59,544 nt of DNA, taken from NCBI RefSeq assembly GCF_039962115.1, contig NZ_JAMPKJ010000038.1, positions 1 to 59,544 on the forward strand, given 5' to 3'. The notes below the pieces were generated by a model that was given only the letters and a program-made list of their open reading frames with translations, was not told the origin of the DNA and did no database searches. Positions 25,501-32,941 of the stretch are shown here, one piece after another. Within the stretch, counting starts at the first letter, position 1; the number at the start of each line of letters is the position of its first letter. Source of the DNA: Funiculus sociatus GB2-C1. GTDB lineage: Bacteria; Cyanobacteriota; Cyanobacteriia; Cyanobacteriales; FACHB-T130. The position numbers were made by a program, and so were the translations under genes.

Positions 25501-27602
25501 GATGCAGGCTTAGGCTTGGGTGCAGCCTTTTCTGCGCCAATATCAGACGGTGGGCTACCCGCCTTTTCGGGTGTTAGTGGCGTGACGGGTTTGGGCGCGA
25601 TACCGCTAGTGTCGGGCTGTTCCTTGACTTTCTCTTCGATGGGGCTAGAAGCTTGCTTCTTCTCCTCTGTCACCTTCGACGACAATTCACCTTTTACAGA
25701 GTCGATTTTATTGTTGTTTTTGAAGTTGTCGGCTTCTTCCAGAGTTTGGGGAGTAACAGCAGCAATTTTTTCCATTAGCGCTGCTTTGAACGTAGCAGCG
25801 TTAAATTGACCTGGCTGCTCCAGGTTCATCTCCTGAACCTGCTTGTCCTGTGCTTCGCTTTCTACTTCGTTACCTGGAGGTACGGCAGCAGCTTGCGCCT
25901 CTGCTGATTTAGCCCCGGCTGGCTGATGCTGTTTTTGCTGTTGTGCGACACTCTTGGTGCGATTGGTGACTGCCTTAAAGCCAGGGTCGTTTTCGGGGGA
26001 AGTGGCAGAACTCCCCCCATCCATGCCCTCACTCGCGATCGCTCCACCGTCTGAAACTGCTTGCTTGATACCCTCTGGCGAGGCCACAGCACCGCCGCCA
26101 CCCTCACTACTTCCGGCTGGTATCGCTTCACCGTCTGAAACTGGTTGCTTGATTCCCTCTGGCGAGGTCACAGCAGCGCCGCCCTCAGTGGAAGTGGCAA
26201 AACTCCCCCCATCCATGCCCGAACTCGCGATCGCTCCACCGTCTGAAGCTGCTTGCTTGATACCCTCTGGTGAGGCCACAGCAGCACCGCCCTCACTGGA
26301 AGTTGCAGAACTCCCCCCATCCATGCCCGAACTCGCGATCGCTCCACCGTCTGAAGCTGCTTGCTTGATACCCTCTGGCGAGGCTACAGCAGCGCCGCCC
26401 TCGCTGGAAGTGGTAGAACTCGCCCCATTCATGCCCGAACTCGCGATCGCTCCACCGTCTGAAACTGCTTGCTTGATACCCTCTGGCGAGGTCACAGCAA
26501 CGCCGCCCTCACTACTTCCGGCTGGTATCGATGGCGCACCAGCACCGCCACCTAGTGGTTTCTCGATAGTCTTAGCTGGTATTGCAATGCTCTTAGCCTG
26601 TTGCCCTGCTAGTGTTACATCAGCCATAGGTGAGGAAGGGGCAGCCTGCGGTGCTGGTTCGGCTTCTTTACCTACTGGTTGTTCTTGCCGATTCTCCTTC
26701 AGATGTATCGATGGTTGGCTGAAGTCTACTTTGGCTTGCAGTTTGTTTCCCTTGTGCGGCTGGTTGCTGAAAGTCTTAACCGGAAGCCCACCACCCTGCT
26801 GAATAGTGTGAGTCAACTCATGCGCCGTCAACTCATCCTTACCAGGAGATTTCCCTTCGGCAAAGTAAATATTGCTACCGTGAGCAAATGCCTGCGCCCC
26901 TAGCTCCTTATTCATCTGGATAGCATTGCTATCGGTATGCGTCCGCACAGAACTAAAATCAGCTCCAAAGCGCGGCTCCATAAACGATCGCACTTCCTCC
27001 GATAACGGGCTACCTCCACCTTTACTACTGGACAGACGGCTTTCTAAGTGGCGGCTCGCGTCATTGCTGGCAGCTATTGACCGTTGCAGCAAGGAATTGG
27101 TTTGAATCGGTTGTTGCTGCTGCTGGCGTTTATCGGGAGCGGTGAATCTTTTAATTAAGGCGTTTGGTTCAGGAAACGCCGCTTGTGTCTGGGAGGAACG
27201 CTGAATGTTGCGATCGCTAACATTCCCGAAAAGCTTGCTTTGTACCTGTGGGACAGCAGGTTCCGGCATTGCCATCACTTGCGCTGCCATAGAGTCAGCT
27301 TCCTGCTCGTATTTATCCCCCGGTTTGCCAATAACCAGTTTCGGCTGCACAACGGGCGGCGCGCCGGATACCTTCACCCGGTTGAAGTCAAAACCGCAGC
27401 GTCTTTCTGTCTCCAGTTGGGATAAGTCTGGTGGTGGTGGCGGGTCGGGCGACTGCTGTACTGTGGCGACACCCGATGATGCTGTCGTCTGTGTGGTTTC
27501 CTCTGCAAACGGGCGCGATCGCATCAACTCAGGCTGCACCTCCCTGGCAGGGGGAAGTGTTGTTGATGCAGCTTTGCTCTGGGGTGGCGCTATTTCACTC
27601 AT
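22596..27602 (-). CDS. Giant DUF4157-domain protein, candidate eCIS cargo/toxin
   Basis: 1668 residues. Residues 1-190 are Pro/Gln-rich and disordered-looking. The DUF4157 domain lies at about 195-272 with a metalloprotease-like HELTH (261-265) inside DELTAHELTHTIQQGGG. A 36-residue tandem repeat follows (see 26000-26530), then a long Ala/Gln/Glu coiled-coil region. After that comes a region of about 330 residues of amphipathic to hydrophobic helices (FLGNLVSGLKQGFENFMGN, IIKGGVMWILSLLNPASAF), possibly membrane-inserting. The C-terminal 300 residues form a separate globular part without a family I recognise. DUF4157 proteins are known partners or cargo of extracellular contractile injection systems. 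No sheath, tube or baseplate gene is in this window. The C-terminal part as the effector is inference. Confidence 0.82.
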   Translation of the reverse strand: MSEIAPPQSKAASTTLPPAREVQPELMRSRPFAEETTQTTASSGVATVQQSPDPPPPPDLSQLETERRCGFDFNRVKVSGAPPVVQPKLVIGKPGDKYEQEADSMAAQVMAMPEPAVPQVQSKLFGNVSDRNIQRSSQTQAAFPEPNALIKRFTAPDKRQQQQQPIQTNSLLQRSIAASNDASRHLESRLSSSKGGGSPLSEEVRSFMEPRFGADFSSVRTHTDSNAIQMNKELGAQAFAHGSNIYFAEGKSPGKDELTAHELTHTIQQGGGLPVKTFSNQPHKGNKLQAKVDFSQPSIHLKENRQEQPVGKEAEPAPQAAPSSPMADVTLAGQQAKSIAIPAKTIEKPLGGGAGAPSIPAGSSEGGVAVTSPEGIKQAVSDGGAIASSGMNGASSTTSSEGGAAVASPEGIKQAASDGGAIASSGMDGGSSATSSEGGAAVASPEGIKQAASDGGAIASSGMDGGSFATSTEGGAAVTSPEGIKQPVSDGEAIPAGSSEGGGGAVASPEGIKQAVSDGGAIASEGMDGGSSATSPENDPGFKAVTNRTKSVAQQQKQHQPAGAKSAEAQAAAVPPGNEVESEAQDKQVQEMNLEQPGQFNAATFKAALMEKIAAVTPQTLEEADNFKNNNKIDSVKGELSSKVTEEKKQASSPIEEKVKEQPDTSGIAPKPVTPLTPEKAGSPPSDIGAEKAAPKPKPASEVSLQEGSQSLDQQMIEANVTEEQLASSNESQFQGALKAKQDAQTNAVTAPQEYRQQEQGILKQAQAEAQTTAQTQLQGMHGSKEQALAQVLGSQGETKTKEEQERANVATKINGFYQTTKSEVETILNNLDNEVIGKFDAGAAAAKQKFETFVAPYMEDYKERYDGLFGAGRWIKDKLLGVPSEVTAFFKEGRELYLAEMDKTINEIANHVATQLNLAKQKIADGKLQIQDYVAKLPENLRQVGQEAAQDIQSKFDELESSVDNKQNELVDSLAQKYNENLQQLDAQLAEMKASNRTWMDKALDAVGGVIKTIAELKNLLMGVLAKAAGAIENIIKDPIGFLGNLVSGLKQGFENFMGNILEHLKKGMLGWLTGAIAGAGITMPESLDMKGIFSLVTQVLGTVYENIRPRAVKRMGEKAVNFVEANFEMFVILKNEGIAGLWQFIQDQIGDLKVMVIDNIQNFVVDGIIKGGVMWILSLLNPASAFVKACKAIYDIIMFFIERGSQIAELVNAVMESVTAIASGAVGGAAKLVENALSKALPVVISFMASLLGLGGISEKIQAIVQKVRQPIEKAIDWVIAQAVKFAKKIGGKLGFGKDKRDKKGKEEEGQEGEIKAADSKKHEAIANKIYEELKLDEETSEGFNQYFKSKQKQAKKLKKYYSSQLKKGIKLTIEIEKIKQTNKQESGLKLHVLIKPNDTEKDYEIFHKEGELDTPIDNLIERALEAVSDKFYKGKSEEDEESDPLPRGIQRTIASIQRDYGRATTDKNNAIEVGGNKFFVDQDPVRNNYVYPYNAAEAATITKKDGKITTDKEVKGYEYSKFNLTVGSLLNLLRNIHESRTTPANNTAMLVASLVAEPFRYSPSHITNLIALNNPANASQPAFNIMAMTTGGTDPRSSKNVEKDPNKKGTVPKKVRERQISIVKNDSELYERIESYYNTNKSKKNENQIIQKFRNIIQDYLNQIQ
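26000..26530 (-). repeat. In-frame 108-bp tandem repeat inside the DUF4157 gene
   Basis: The landmark CGATCGCTCCACC recurs at 26036, 26228, 26336 and 26444, with exact 108-bp spacing for the last three; one earlier unit is shortened by 24 bp. Each unit encodes 36 residues with ASPEGIKQA, SDGGAIASSGMDGG and S-S-E-G-G. Length variation between strains is expected. Confidence 0.85.
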
Positions 27603-27886
27603 GGGTTTTGTTTTTGATGTACTGACGCGATCGCGCCAATATTACATCCAAGTATTGTTTTCTCTTCCCTTTGGTAGATCCCCTTTCCGCCTTTCACCAC
27701 TTTCACTACTTAAAAAACTTTTGGCATCTCTATAAGGATATATTTTTCAGAGGATTGTGGAAGAATAACACAAGTTTTAAGCTGTCAACTTTTTAATAAA
27801 CAAAAAGAAACGCAACACCCATTGTCTAAAATTAATGAGTTTCCCAACTAAATCGGTGATATATCAACCGCAGGAGCGATCGCTCT
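27603..27886. promoter_or_regulatory. Shared upstream region of two divergent gene runs
   Basis: These 284 bases separate the start of the DUF4157 run (leftward) from the sigma-like gene (rightward) and must hold both promoters. The region is AT-rich at 27720-27860. I cannot assign -35/-10 boxes reliably. A HIP1 octamer at 27876-27884 sits just before the rightward ATG. Confidence 0.4.
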
Positions 27887-28537
27887 ATGGATGGACTAGA
27901 CGAACAGCTGCGAACCTTGGCCAAACAAGCCTGTGAACATCCTCCAGGTAGCCCAGAACGCCAGAAAAACTTAACGAAAGTCATTCGCCTAGCTACAAAA
28001 AAGCTTTGGAAAGAACATACACCTTACTATGAAGATGCTCTGCAACAAACATGGGTATATTTTTGCCACAATATCTGCGAAGCAACTACAGGGCAAGTTT
28101 ATGACCCCAGCAAGGGCAGTGTCGTCACTTGGCTAAATACCTATCTAAAGCGGCGACTGCAAGATTTTTACATAGATACTCAAAAGCAGCAAGCCAGAAC
28201 AGCTCCGGGTCAGATAAAATCAGCCAGATCCGGCGAAACTAACGATATTATTGACCCGGTAGACATCTTGGAAGCCGATCCAGATGTTCCTCCCATGCTG
28301 GACGATGTAAGAACATGGGCAGAGGCAGATCCCACAGGCGAACTGCGCCGCATTTGCATAGAAGGTTATCCTAAAATTACTGTCCAAATCTTAATATTGC
28401 GGCGTTTGCCCCCAGAAGCAAGCTGGAAAAAGCTTTCAGCAGAATTTGGTCTACCAGTTTCGACATTGAGTAGTTTTTACCAACGCCAGTGCATTCCTCG
28501 GTTGCGTAAATTTGGCGAATCGGAGGGATATATATGA
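27887..28537 (+). CDS. Sigma-70-like factor, first gene of the CHAT/CHASE2 cluster
   Basis: 216 residues. Region 2-like sequence at about 40-100 (YYEDALQQTWVYFCHNI, GSVVTWLNTYLKRRLQDFY) resembles the 'D-x-x-Q-[ED]-[TV]-[WF]...FxxWLxxIxxRxxxD' pattern of ECF factors. Region 4-like helix-turn-helix at about 175-210 (SWKKLSAEFGLPVSTLSSFYQRQCIPRL). Between them lies an acidic linker. It opens a run of four closely spaced genes. It may drive transcription of its own cluster or of the divergent DUF4157 run, or bind DUF1822 as a regulator (all inference). Confidence 0.75.
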   Translation: MDGLDEQLRTLAKQACEHPPGSPERQKNLTKVIRLATKKLWKEHTPYYEDALQQTWVYFCHNICEATTGQVYDPSKGSVVTWLNTYLKRRLQDFYIDTQKQQARTAPGQIKSARSGETNDIIDPVDILEADPDVPPMLDDVRTWAEADPTGELRRICIEGYPKITVQILILRRLPPEASWKKLSAEFGLPVSTLSSFYQRQCIPRLRKFGESEGYI

Positions 28538-28577
28538 AGGAGGGTTACAAATATGAGTTACATCAGCAAATAATATT

Positions 28578-29552
28578 ATGAGTTACACCACTAATGAGAG
28601 AGAATTTGCTCTACCTCTGCCTATAACCCAAGCAGCACGTAGAACAGCGCAGCAGTTTGCTAATTCTATGCCAACACCTGATAAAGCAAAGCAAGTTCGT
28701 TTGAACACGCTTGCTGTGTGTGTGGTAAATGACTACTTACAAATGATGGGGATTTCTTGCGATCCAACAGCCAGTGATAGTTGGAACCCAGTTGTCCGAA
28801 TGTGCGCTGATGTGGCAGATTTAGACGTGACAGGGGTAGGTCGCTTGGAATGTCGTCCTTTATCAATGCGATCGCTTACTTGCGATATTCCCCCCGAAGT
28901 TTGGTCAGACCGAATTGGCTATGTAGTAGTTGAGATAGATGAATCATTGCACTCAGCATCTGTGCTGGGATTTACCGAAACCGCAGATGTAGAGGAGTTA
29001 CCTGTTAGCCAACTCCGACCAGTGGAAGATTTAATTGATCGCTTGAGTCAACTAACGCAACCCTCCGCCGCACCTGCTTCTGGCAAGATGGTGAAATTGA
29101 ACCAGTGGCTTCAGAATGTTATTGATGCAGGTTGGGAAACGGTGGAATCTGTCTTACACCCACAACAATCGAGTTTAGCCTTTAGTTTTAGAAGCAGGGA
29201 GATTGCAGTAACTACCCAAGACGATCTAGATACTGGCATTAGACGAGCTAAGATGATTGACTTGGGGATGCAGTTAGCGGGGAATGCGATCGCGTTAGTT
29301 CTAGAACTCAGTCCAGAATCCGAAGGGAGATATGATATCCTCGTCCAGTTGCATCCTGCTGGCTCTTCAATTTATCTACCGCCATCAGTGCAACTGCTGA
29401 TACTCGATGAATCTAAAGCAATTTTCTTAGAAGCAGAAGCTAGAAGTGCCGATAATTACATCCAATTAGAGTTTAGCGGAGAACTGGGCGAAAGGTTTAG
29501 CATTAAGGTAGCTCTGGGTGATGCGACGCAAGAGGAAAATTTTGTTATTTAG
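28578..29552 (+). CDS. DUF1822 family protein
   Basis: 324 residues with the pattern of the cyanobacterial DUF1822 family: FALPLPITQAARRTAQQFA (about 10-28), RLNTLAVCVVNDYLQMMGI (about 41-59), then a beta-rich region (GYVVVEIDESLHSASVLGF) with a final Ig-like or sandwich-type part. No membrane segment. Function unknown. It recurs in cyanobacteria near CHAT, CHASE2 and sigma-like genes, which fits its place here, 40 bp after the sigma-like gene. Confidence 0.85.
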   Translation: MSYTTNEREFALPLPITQAARRTAQQFANSMPTPDKAKQVRLNTLAVCVVNDYLQMMGISCDPTASDSWNPVVRMCADVADLDVTGVGRLECRPLSMRSLTCDIPPEVWSDRIGYVVVEIDESLHSASVLGFTETADVEELPVSQLRPVEDLIDRLSQLTQPSAAPASGKMVKLNQWLQNVIDAGWETVESVLHPQQSSLAFSFRSREIAVTTQDDLDTGIRRAKMIDLGMQLAGNAIALVLELSPESEGRYDILVQLHPAGSSIYLPPSVQLLILDESKAIFLEAEARSADNYIQLEFSGELGERFSIKVALGDATQEENFVI

Positions 29553-29554
29553 CT

Positions 29555-29581
29555 TAATGGCTAATTCTTCATTAGCCATTA
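29555..29581. repeat. Perfect hairpin between DUF1822 and CHAT/CHASE2 genes
   Basis: TAATGGCTAAT and ATTAGCCATTA are perfect 11-base arms around TCTTC. It lies just after the DUF1822 stop and before the next start. It could attenuate or stabilise the message; it lacks a T-run. Confidence 0.65.
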
Positions 29582-29605
29582 GCAATGAAAAATGAACAAT
29601 TAGCA

Positions 29606-31951
29606 ATGAGCAAGTTAGTTGTCCTTAAGTTAGGGGATGGTAGCTTTGATAATGGATTTCCAGTCACATTGCAGATTGGAGACGACGGATCTCGCCCATT
29701 TACCGAAATCATCGGCAAACTACCTCCAGCACCAGAAATTCCCCAACATTACAATATCTGGAGATTAGCTTATCGTCGCTTGGGAGCTAATTATAGGTTA
29801 GAAGCCAAACCCGGACAACTGACCAATGTTTCCAAGATTGAGGACTGCACTCTGGCGGCAAATGTGTTGCGCCTCCGCTTGAATCTTTGGCTGAATTCCG
29901 AGTCATTTCGCGAGATTAGAGAGAAACTGTTAGAACAATTGATGCCCTCCGACAAAGTACGGGTGATTGTTCAAACTGAAGACTTATGCTTGCGGAGATT
30001 ACCGTGGCATCTCTGGGATTTATGCGATCGCTATCCCAAAGCAGAAATTGCCTTAAGTGCGCCCGCCTACGAACGTGTAGAACACCAATCGCCACCCAAA
30101 AACGGAGTCAGAATCTTAGCAATTATCGGTAATAGTGCTGGAATTAATACCCAGGCAGATCGCAGATTATTAGAACATATACCCAACGTTCAAATTACCT
30201 TTCTTGTAGAACCGCAACCCGAAGAACTAACCGAACAGCTTTGGAAACAAGGCTGGGACATTCTCTTTTTCGCCGGACATAGTTGCAGTCAAGGCGATGG
30301 GGAAACAGGTCGAATGTATATTAATCAAACTGATAGTTTGACAATTGACCAACTAAAATATGCCTTGAAAAAAGCTGCTTATAGTGGCTTAAAAATTGCT
30401 ATATTCAATTCTTGTGATGGATTAGGATTAGCACGAAATCTGGCATCATTGCAAATTCCGCAAATTATTGTAATGCGGGAACCAGTGCCAGACTTAGTAG
30501 CACAAGAATTTTTGAAATCTTTTATAGAAGCCTTTGCCCGTGGTGAATCATTCTATTTAGCCGTTCGGGAAGCACGGGAAAGATTGCAAGGACTAGAGGC
30601 AAAATTTCCTTGCGCTACCTGGTTGCCGCTAATTTGTCAAAATCCTGCTTTTGTGCCTCCTACTTGGGAAGAACTGTGCGGTCAAAACAAATCTGTTAAA
30701 CCGAATTCCCAAATCTTAATAAACCTCCGTGCAGCGTTTCTTACCAGCATGGTAGTAACCTTATCCATAATGGGAATTCGGTATTTGGGAATACTTCAGA
30801 AACTAGAACTAAAAGCTTATGACCAAATACTGCGGCTGCAACCACAAGAAAAATCAGATCCGCGCCTGTTAGTAGTCACAGTTACGGAAGCAGATATTCA
30901 AGCTCAAGATCCAGCAAAAAGACGTGGTTCTTCCCTATCGGATGTCGCACTCAATAAACTTTTGCAAAAACTATCCGAGTATCAACCACGAGCAATTGGC
31001 TTAGATATTTATCGCGATTTTCCTGTAGATTCAACTCAGAAAGATTTAGCAACTCGTTTGGAGAAAAACGAGCGCTTGATAGCAATTTGCAAAGTTAGTG
31101 CGCCAGAAGTTGCTAACTTTGGAATTAAACCTCCGCCGGAAATTCCCCAAGAACGCTTAGGTTTTAGTGACTTTATAGTTGACGATGATGGCGTTGTCCG
31201 TCGCCATCTATTAATTATGAGTGCAGATCCGGCATCGCCGTGTACTACACCCTACGCTTTAAGCGTACAATTAGCATTCCGTTACCTAGACGCAGAAGGG
31301 ATATCGCCTAAATTCACCCCAAAAGGAAACTTACAGATCGGCAATGTTGTTTTCAAGCCCTTAGAACCCCATACTGGCGGCTACCAACAAGTAGATGCTT
31401 GGGGGCATCAAGTGCTACTTAATTATCGCTCGCACCGCTCCCCCCAAGATATTGCCAAACAAGTCACGCTTACAGATGTCCTTAAAGGTCAGATAGATCC
31501 CAATTCAGTCAAAGATCGAATCGTGCTAATCGGTACTACCGCCCAAAGTTTTCCTGATGAATGGGCAACACCCTATAGTACAGGTCAGTGGTATGAGGGG
31601 AAAATGCCGGGAGTGCTGGTTCACGCGCAGATGGTGAGTCAAATCCTCAGCGCTGTTCTAGATAAGCGAACTCTATTATGGGTTTTGCCCCACTGGGGTG
31701 AAGTTTTGTGGATCTGGGGTTGGTCTGCAATTGGTGGAGTGCTGGCTTGGCGTATAAGGTTGGGACTAAATTTGGCGATCGCGATCGCAATCGCGATCGC
31801 GTGTTTATGCGGATTATGCTTTGCTTTGTTGGTAGAAACCACTTGTTGGTTGCCACTCGTTCCCCCAGCCTTAGCCTTGGTTGCAACGAGTGCAAGTGTG
31901 GCATACACAACATCTAAAACTCGACAACAGCAAAATACATCTAAATTTTAG
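29606..31951 (+). CDS. CHAT protease fused to a membrane CHASE2 sensor
   Basis: Start at 29606 (MSKLVVLKL) is preferred over 29585, since the preceding 'atgaaaaatgaacaattagca' is repeat-like. Positions below count from 29585. The N-terminal CHAT domain (about 60-365) has the catalytic pair H232 in LFFAGHSCS and C277 in IFNSCDGLG. A membrane helix at about 380-400 leads to the CHASE2 domain (LKAYDQILRLQP through VLIGTT and VLVHAQMVSQIL, about 405-695). Three more helices end the protein; the HIP1-encoded AIAIAIAIA lies in one of them. CHAT proteases are caspase relatives; CHASE2 senses extracytoplasmic signals. Likely a membrane-triggered protease, substrate unknown. It overlaps nothing; the next gene follows after 2 bp. 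Confidence 0.88.
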   Translation: MSKLVVLKLGDGSFDNGFPVTLQIGDDGSRPFTEIIGKLPPAPEIPQHYNIWRLAYRRLGANYRLEAKPGQLTNVSKIEDCTLAANVLRLRLNLWLNSESFREIREKLLEQLMPSDKVRVIVQTEDLCLRRLPWHLWDLCDRYPKAEIALSAPAYERVEHQSPPKNGVRILAIIGNSAGINTQADRRLLEHIPNVQITFLVEPQPEELTEQLWKQGWDILFFAGHSCSQGDGETGRMYINQTDSLTIDQLKYALKKAAYSGLKIAIFNSCDGLGLARNLASLQIPQIIVMREPVPDLVAQEFLKSFIEAFARGESFYLAVREARERLQGLEAKFPCATWLPLICQNPAFVPPTWEELCGQNKSVKPNSQILINLRAAFLTSMVVTLSIMGIRYLGILQKLELKAYDQILRLQPQEKSDPRLLVVTVTEADIQAQDPAKRRGSSLSDVALNKLLQKLSEYQPRAIGLDIYRDFPVDSTQKDLATRLEKNERLIAICKVSAPEVANFGIKPPPEIPQERLGFSDFIVDDDGVVRRHLLIMSADPASPCTTPYALSVQLAFRYLDAEGISPKFTPKGNLQIGNVVFKPLEPHTGGYQQVDAWGHQVLLNYRSHRSPQDIAKQVTLTDVLKGQIDPNSVKDRIVLIGTTAQSFPDEWATPYSTGQWYEGKMPGVLVHAQMVSQILSAVLDKRTLLWVLPHWGEVLWIWGWSAIGGVLAWRIRLGLNLAIAIAIAIACLCGLCFALLVETTCWLPLVPPALALVATSASVAYTTSKTRQQQNTSKF
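31775..31801. repeat. Run of overlapping HIP1-type octamers in coding sequence
   Basis: GCGATCGC occurs repeatedly in overlap, with one GCAATCGC variant, and encodes alternating Ala-Ile of a membrane helix in the CHASE2 protein. It is palindromic and HIP1-derived. Confidence 0.85.
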
Positions 31952-31953
31952 TC

Positions 31954-32787
31954 ATGAATCGCTTACAATTACCCCGCCAAAAACTAATACTGACGAGCGC
32001 ATTTGCTCTTTTTCTCGTCAGTAATACCTTCTACATTACGCACTCACCAGCACAACCTCCGGTAAGATCATTGATTTCAGCAGTGCGCTTTGTCCCGCCC
32101 ACAGTACCACCAGAAGGACAGCGAGATGCACCCAAAGGACGACCGCGAGGTGGGGGAACTCGTGGCGGCGACAGACTATCTCTGACTGCCTTGGTGCCTG
32201 TTACAGAGGAAACTTTGGCGGCTCGAATAGCCGGAAACCAAGCTAGACTTTCAAATGAGAAATCTGTTTTAGCATTAACAGTTGCTGAATATCCCGCTTT
32301 GTGGTTTTACGTTCCTTTTGCCTTAAGTGGCGATCGCCCGATAACGTTTGTGTTACAGGAATATCAGGGTAAAGAGCATCCGGGTAAAGAAATTTACAAA
32401 ACCACTTTCAGCGTCTCCCAAGCCCAACCCGGTTTGGTACAATTTCGTCTTCCGGCGAATGCAGCACCTTTAGAAATTGGCAAAATGTACCATTGGTTCT
32501 TCGCAATTTCTAGTGATGCGGAGGAATCTGTCTATGTTGATGGGTTTATTCAAAGGATTGCACCTCCTGAGATGGCAACTGAGTTACAGCAAAGTACGCC
32601 ACGCGATCGCGCGGCGCTTTATGCTGCTAATGGCATTTGGCATGATGCGCTAGATATACTCGCCCAACTCCGCAGTGCTAATCCCCAAGATGCCAAACTC
32701 ACTACTGATTGGGAAAATCTATTTAAGGCTATTGGTTTAAATGCGATCGCTAAAGAACCCATCATTCAATGTTGTACGCCAAATTGA
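31954..32787 (+). CDS. DUF928 family exported protein
   Basis: 277 residues. An N-terminal signal segment (RQKLILTSAFALFLVSNT, about 9-26) is followed by a Pro/Arg/Gly-rich linker and the DUF928 domain: LTALVPVTEETLAARIAG, then YPALWFYVPF and the strand-rich RPITFVLQEYQG, with a C-terminal helical AALYAANGIWHDALDILAQL. DUF928 is cyanobacterial and of unknown role. The gene begins 2 bp after the CHAT/CHASE2 stop, so co-translation is likely. As the exported member of the run it could be the partner or ligand of the extracytoplasmic CHASE2 domain (inference). Confidence 0.85.
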   Translation: MNRLQLPRQKLILTSAFALFLVSNTFYITHSPAQPPVRSLISAVRFVPPTVPPEGQRDAPKGRPRGGGTRGGDRLSLTALVPVTEETLAARIAGNQARLSNEKSVLALTVAEYPALWFYVPFALSGDRPITFVLQEYQGKEHPGKEIYKTTFSVSQAQPGLVQFRLPANAAPLEIGKMYHWFFAISSDAEESVYVDGFIQRIAPPEMATELQQSTPRDRAALYAANGIWHDALDILAQLRSANPQDAKLTTDWENLFKAIGLNAIAKEPIIQCCTPN

Positions 32788-32936
32788 AGGGATTGGGGAT
32801 TGGGGATTCGGGATTGGGAATTGGGAATTGGGGATTCGGGATTCGGGATTGGGAAGAATCTTAGCCAGTTCCTAGTCCCCAGTCCCTAGCCCCCAGCCCC
32901 TAGTCCCCAGTCCCTAGCCCCCAGTCCCCAGCCTCC
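32788..32936. repeat. Heptad-type low-complexity repeat
   Basis: GGGATTG/GGGATTC/GGGAATT heptads (first half) switch to CCTAGTC/CCCAGTC units (second half). Typical short tandemly repeated repetitive sequence of filamentous cyanobacteria. It fills the space between two convergent genes and holds nothing else. Confidence 0.85.
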
Positions 32937-32941
32937 TTAAA

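Noticed and set aside
26000-26530. CRISPR-like regular direct repeats
   Set aside because: The period is 108 bp, a multiple of three, in frame with a coding gene and with no distinct spacers. It is a protein tandem repeat.
25954-26802. 282-codon plus-strand frame over the DUF4157 gene
   Set aside because: It is the complement of the tandem repeat in the DUF4157 gene; its Pro/Ser/Ala repeats mirror that repeat and it has no independent support.
20266-32787. A complete extracellular contractile injection system
   Set aside because: No sheath, tube, baseplate or AAA+ ATPase gene of an eCIS is present; only DUF4157 suggests the link.
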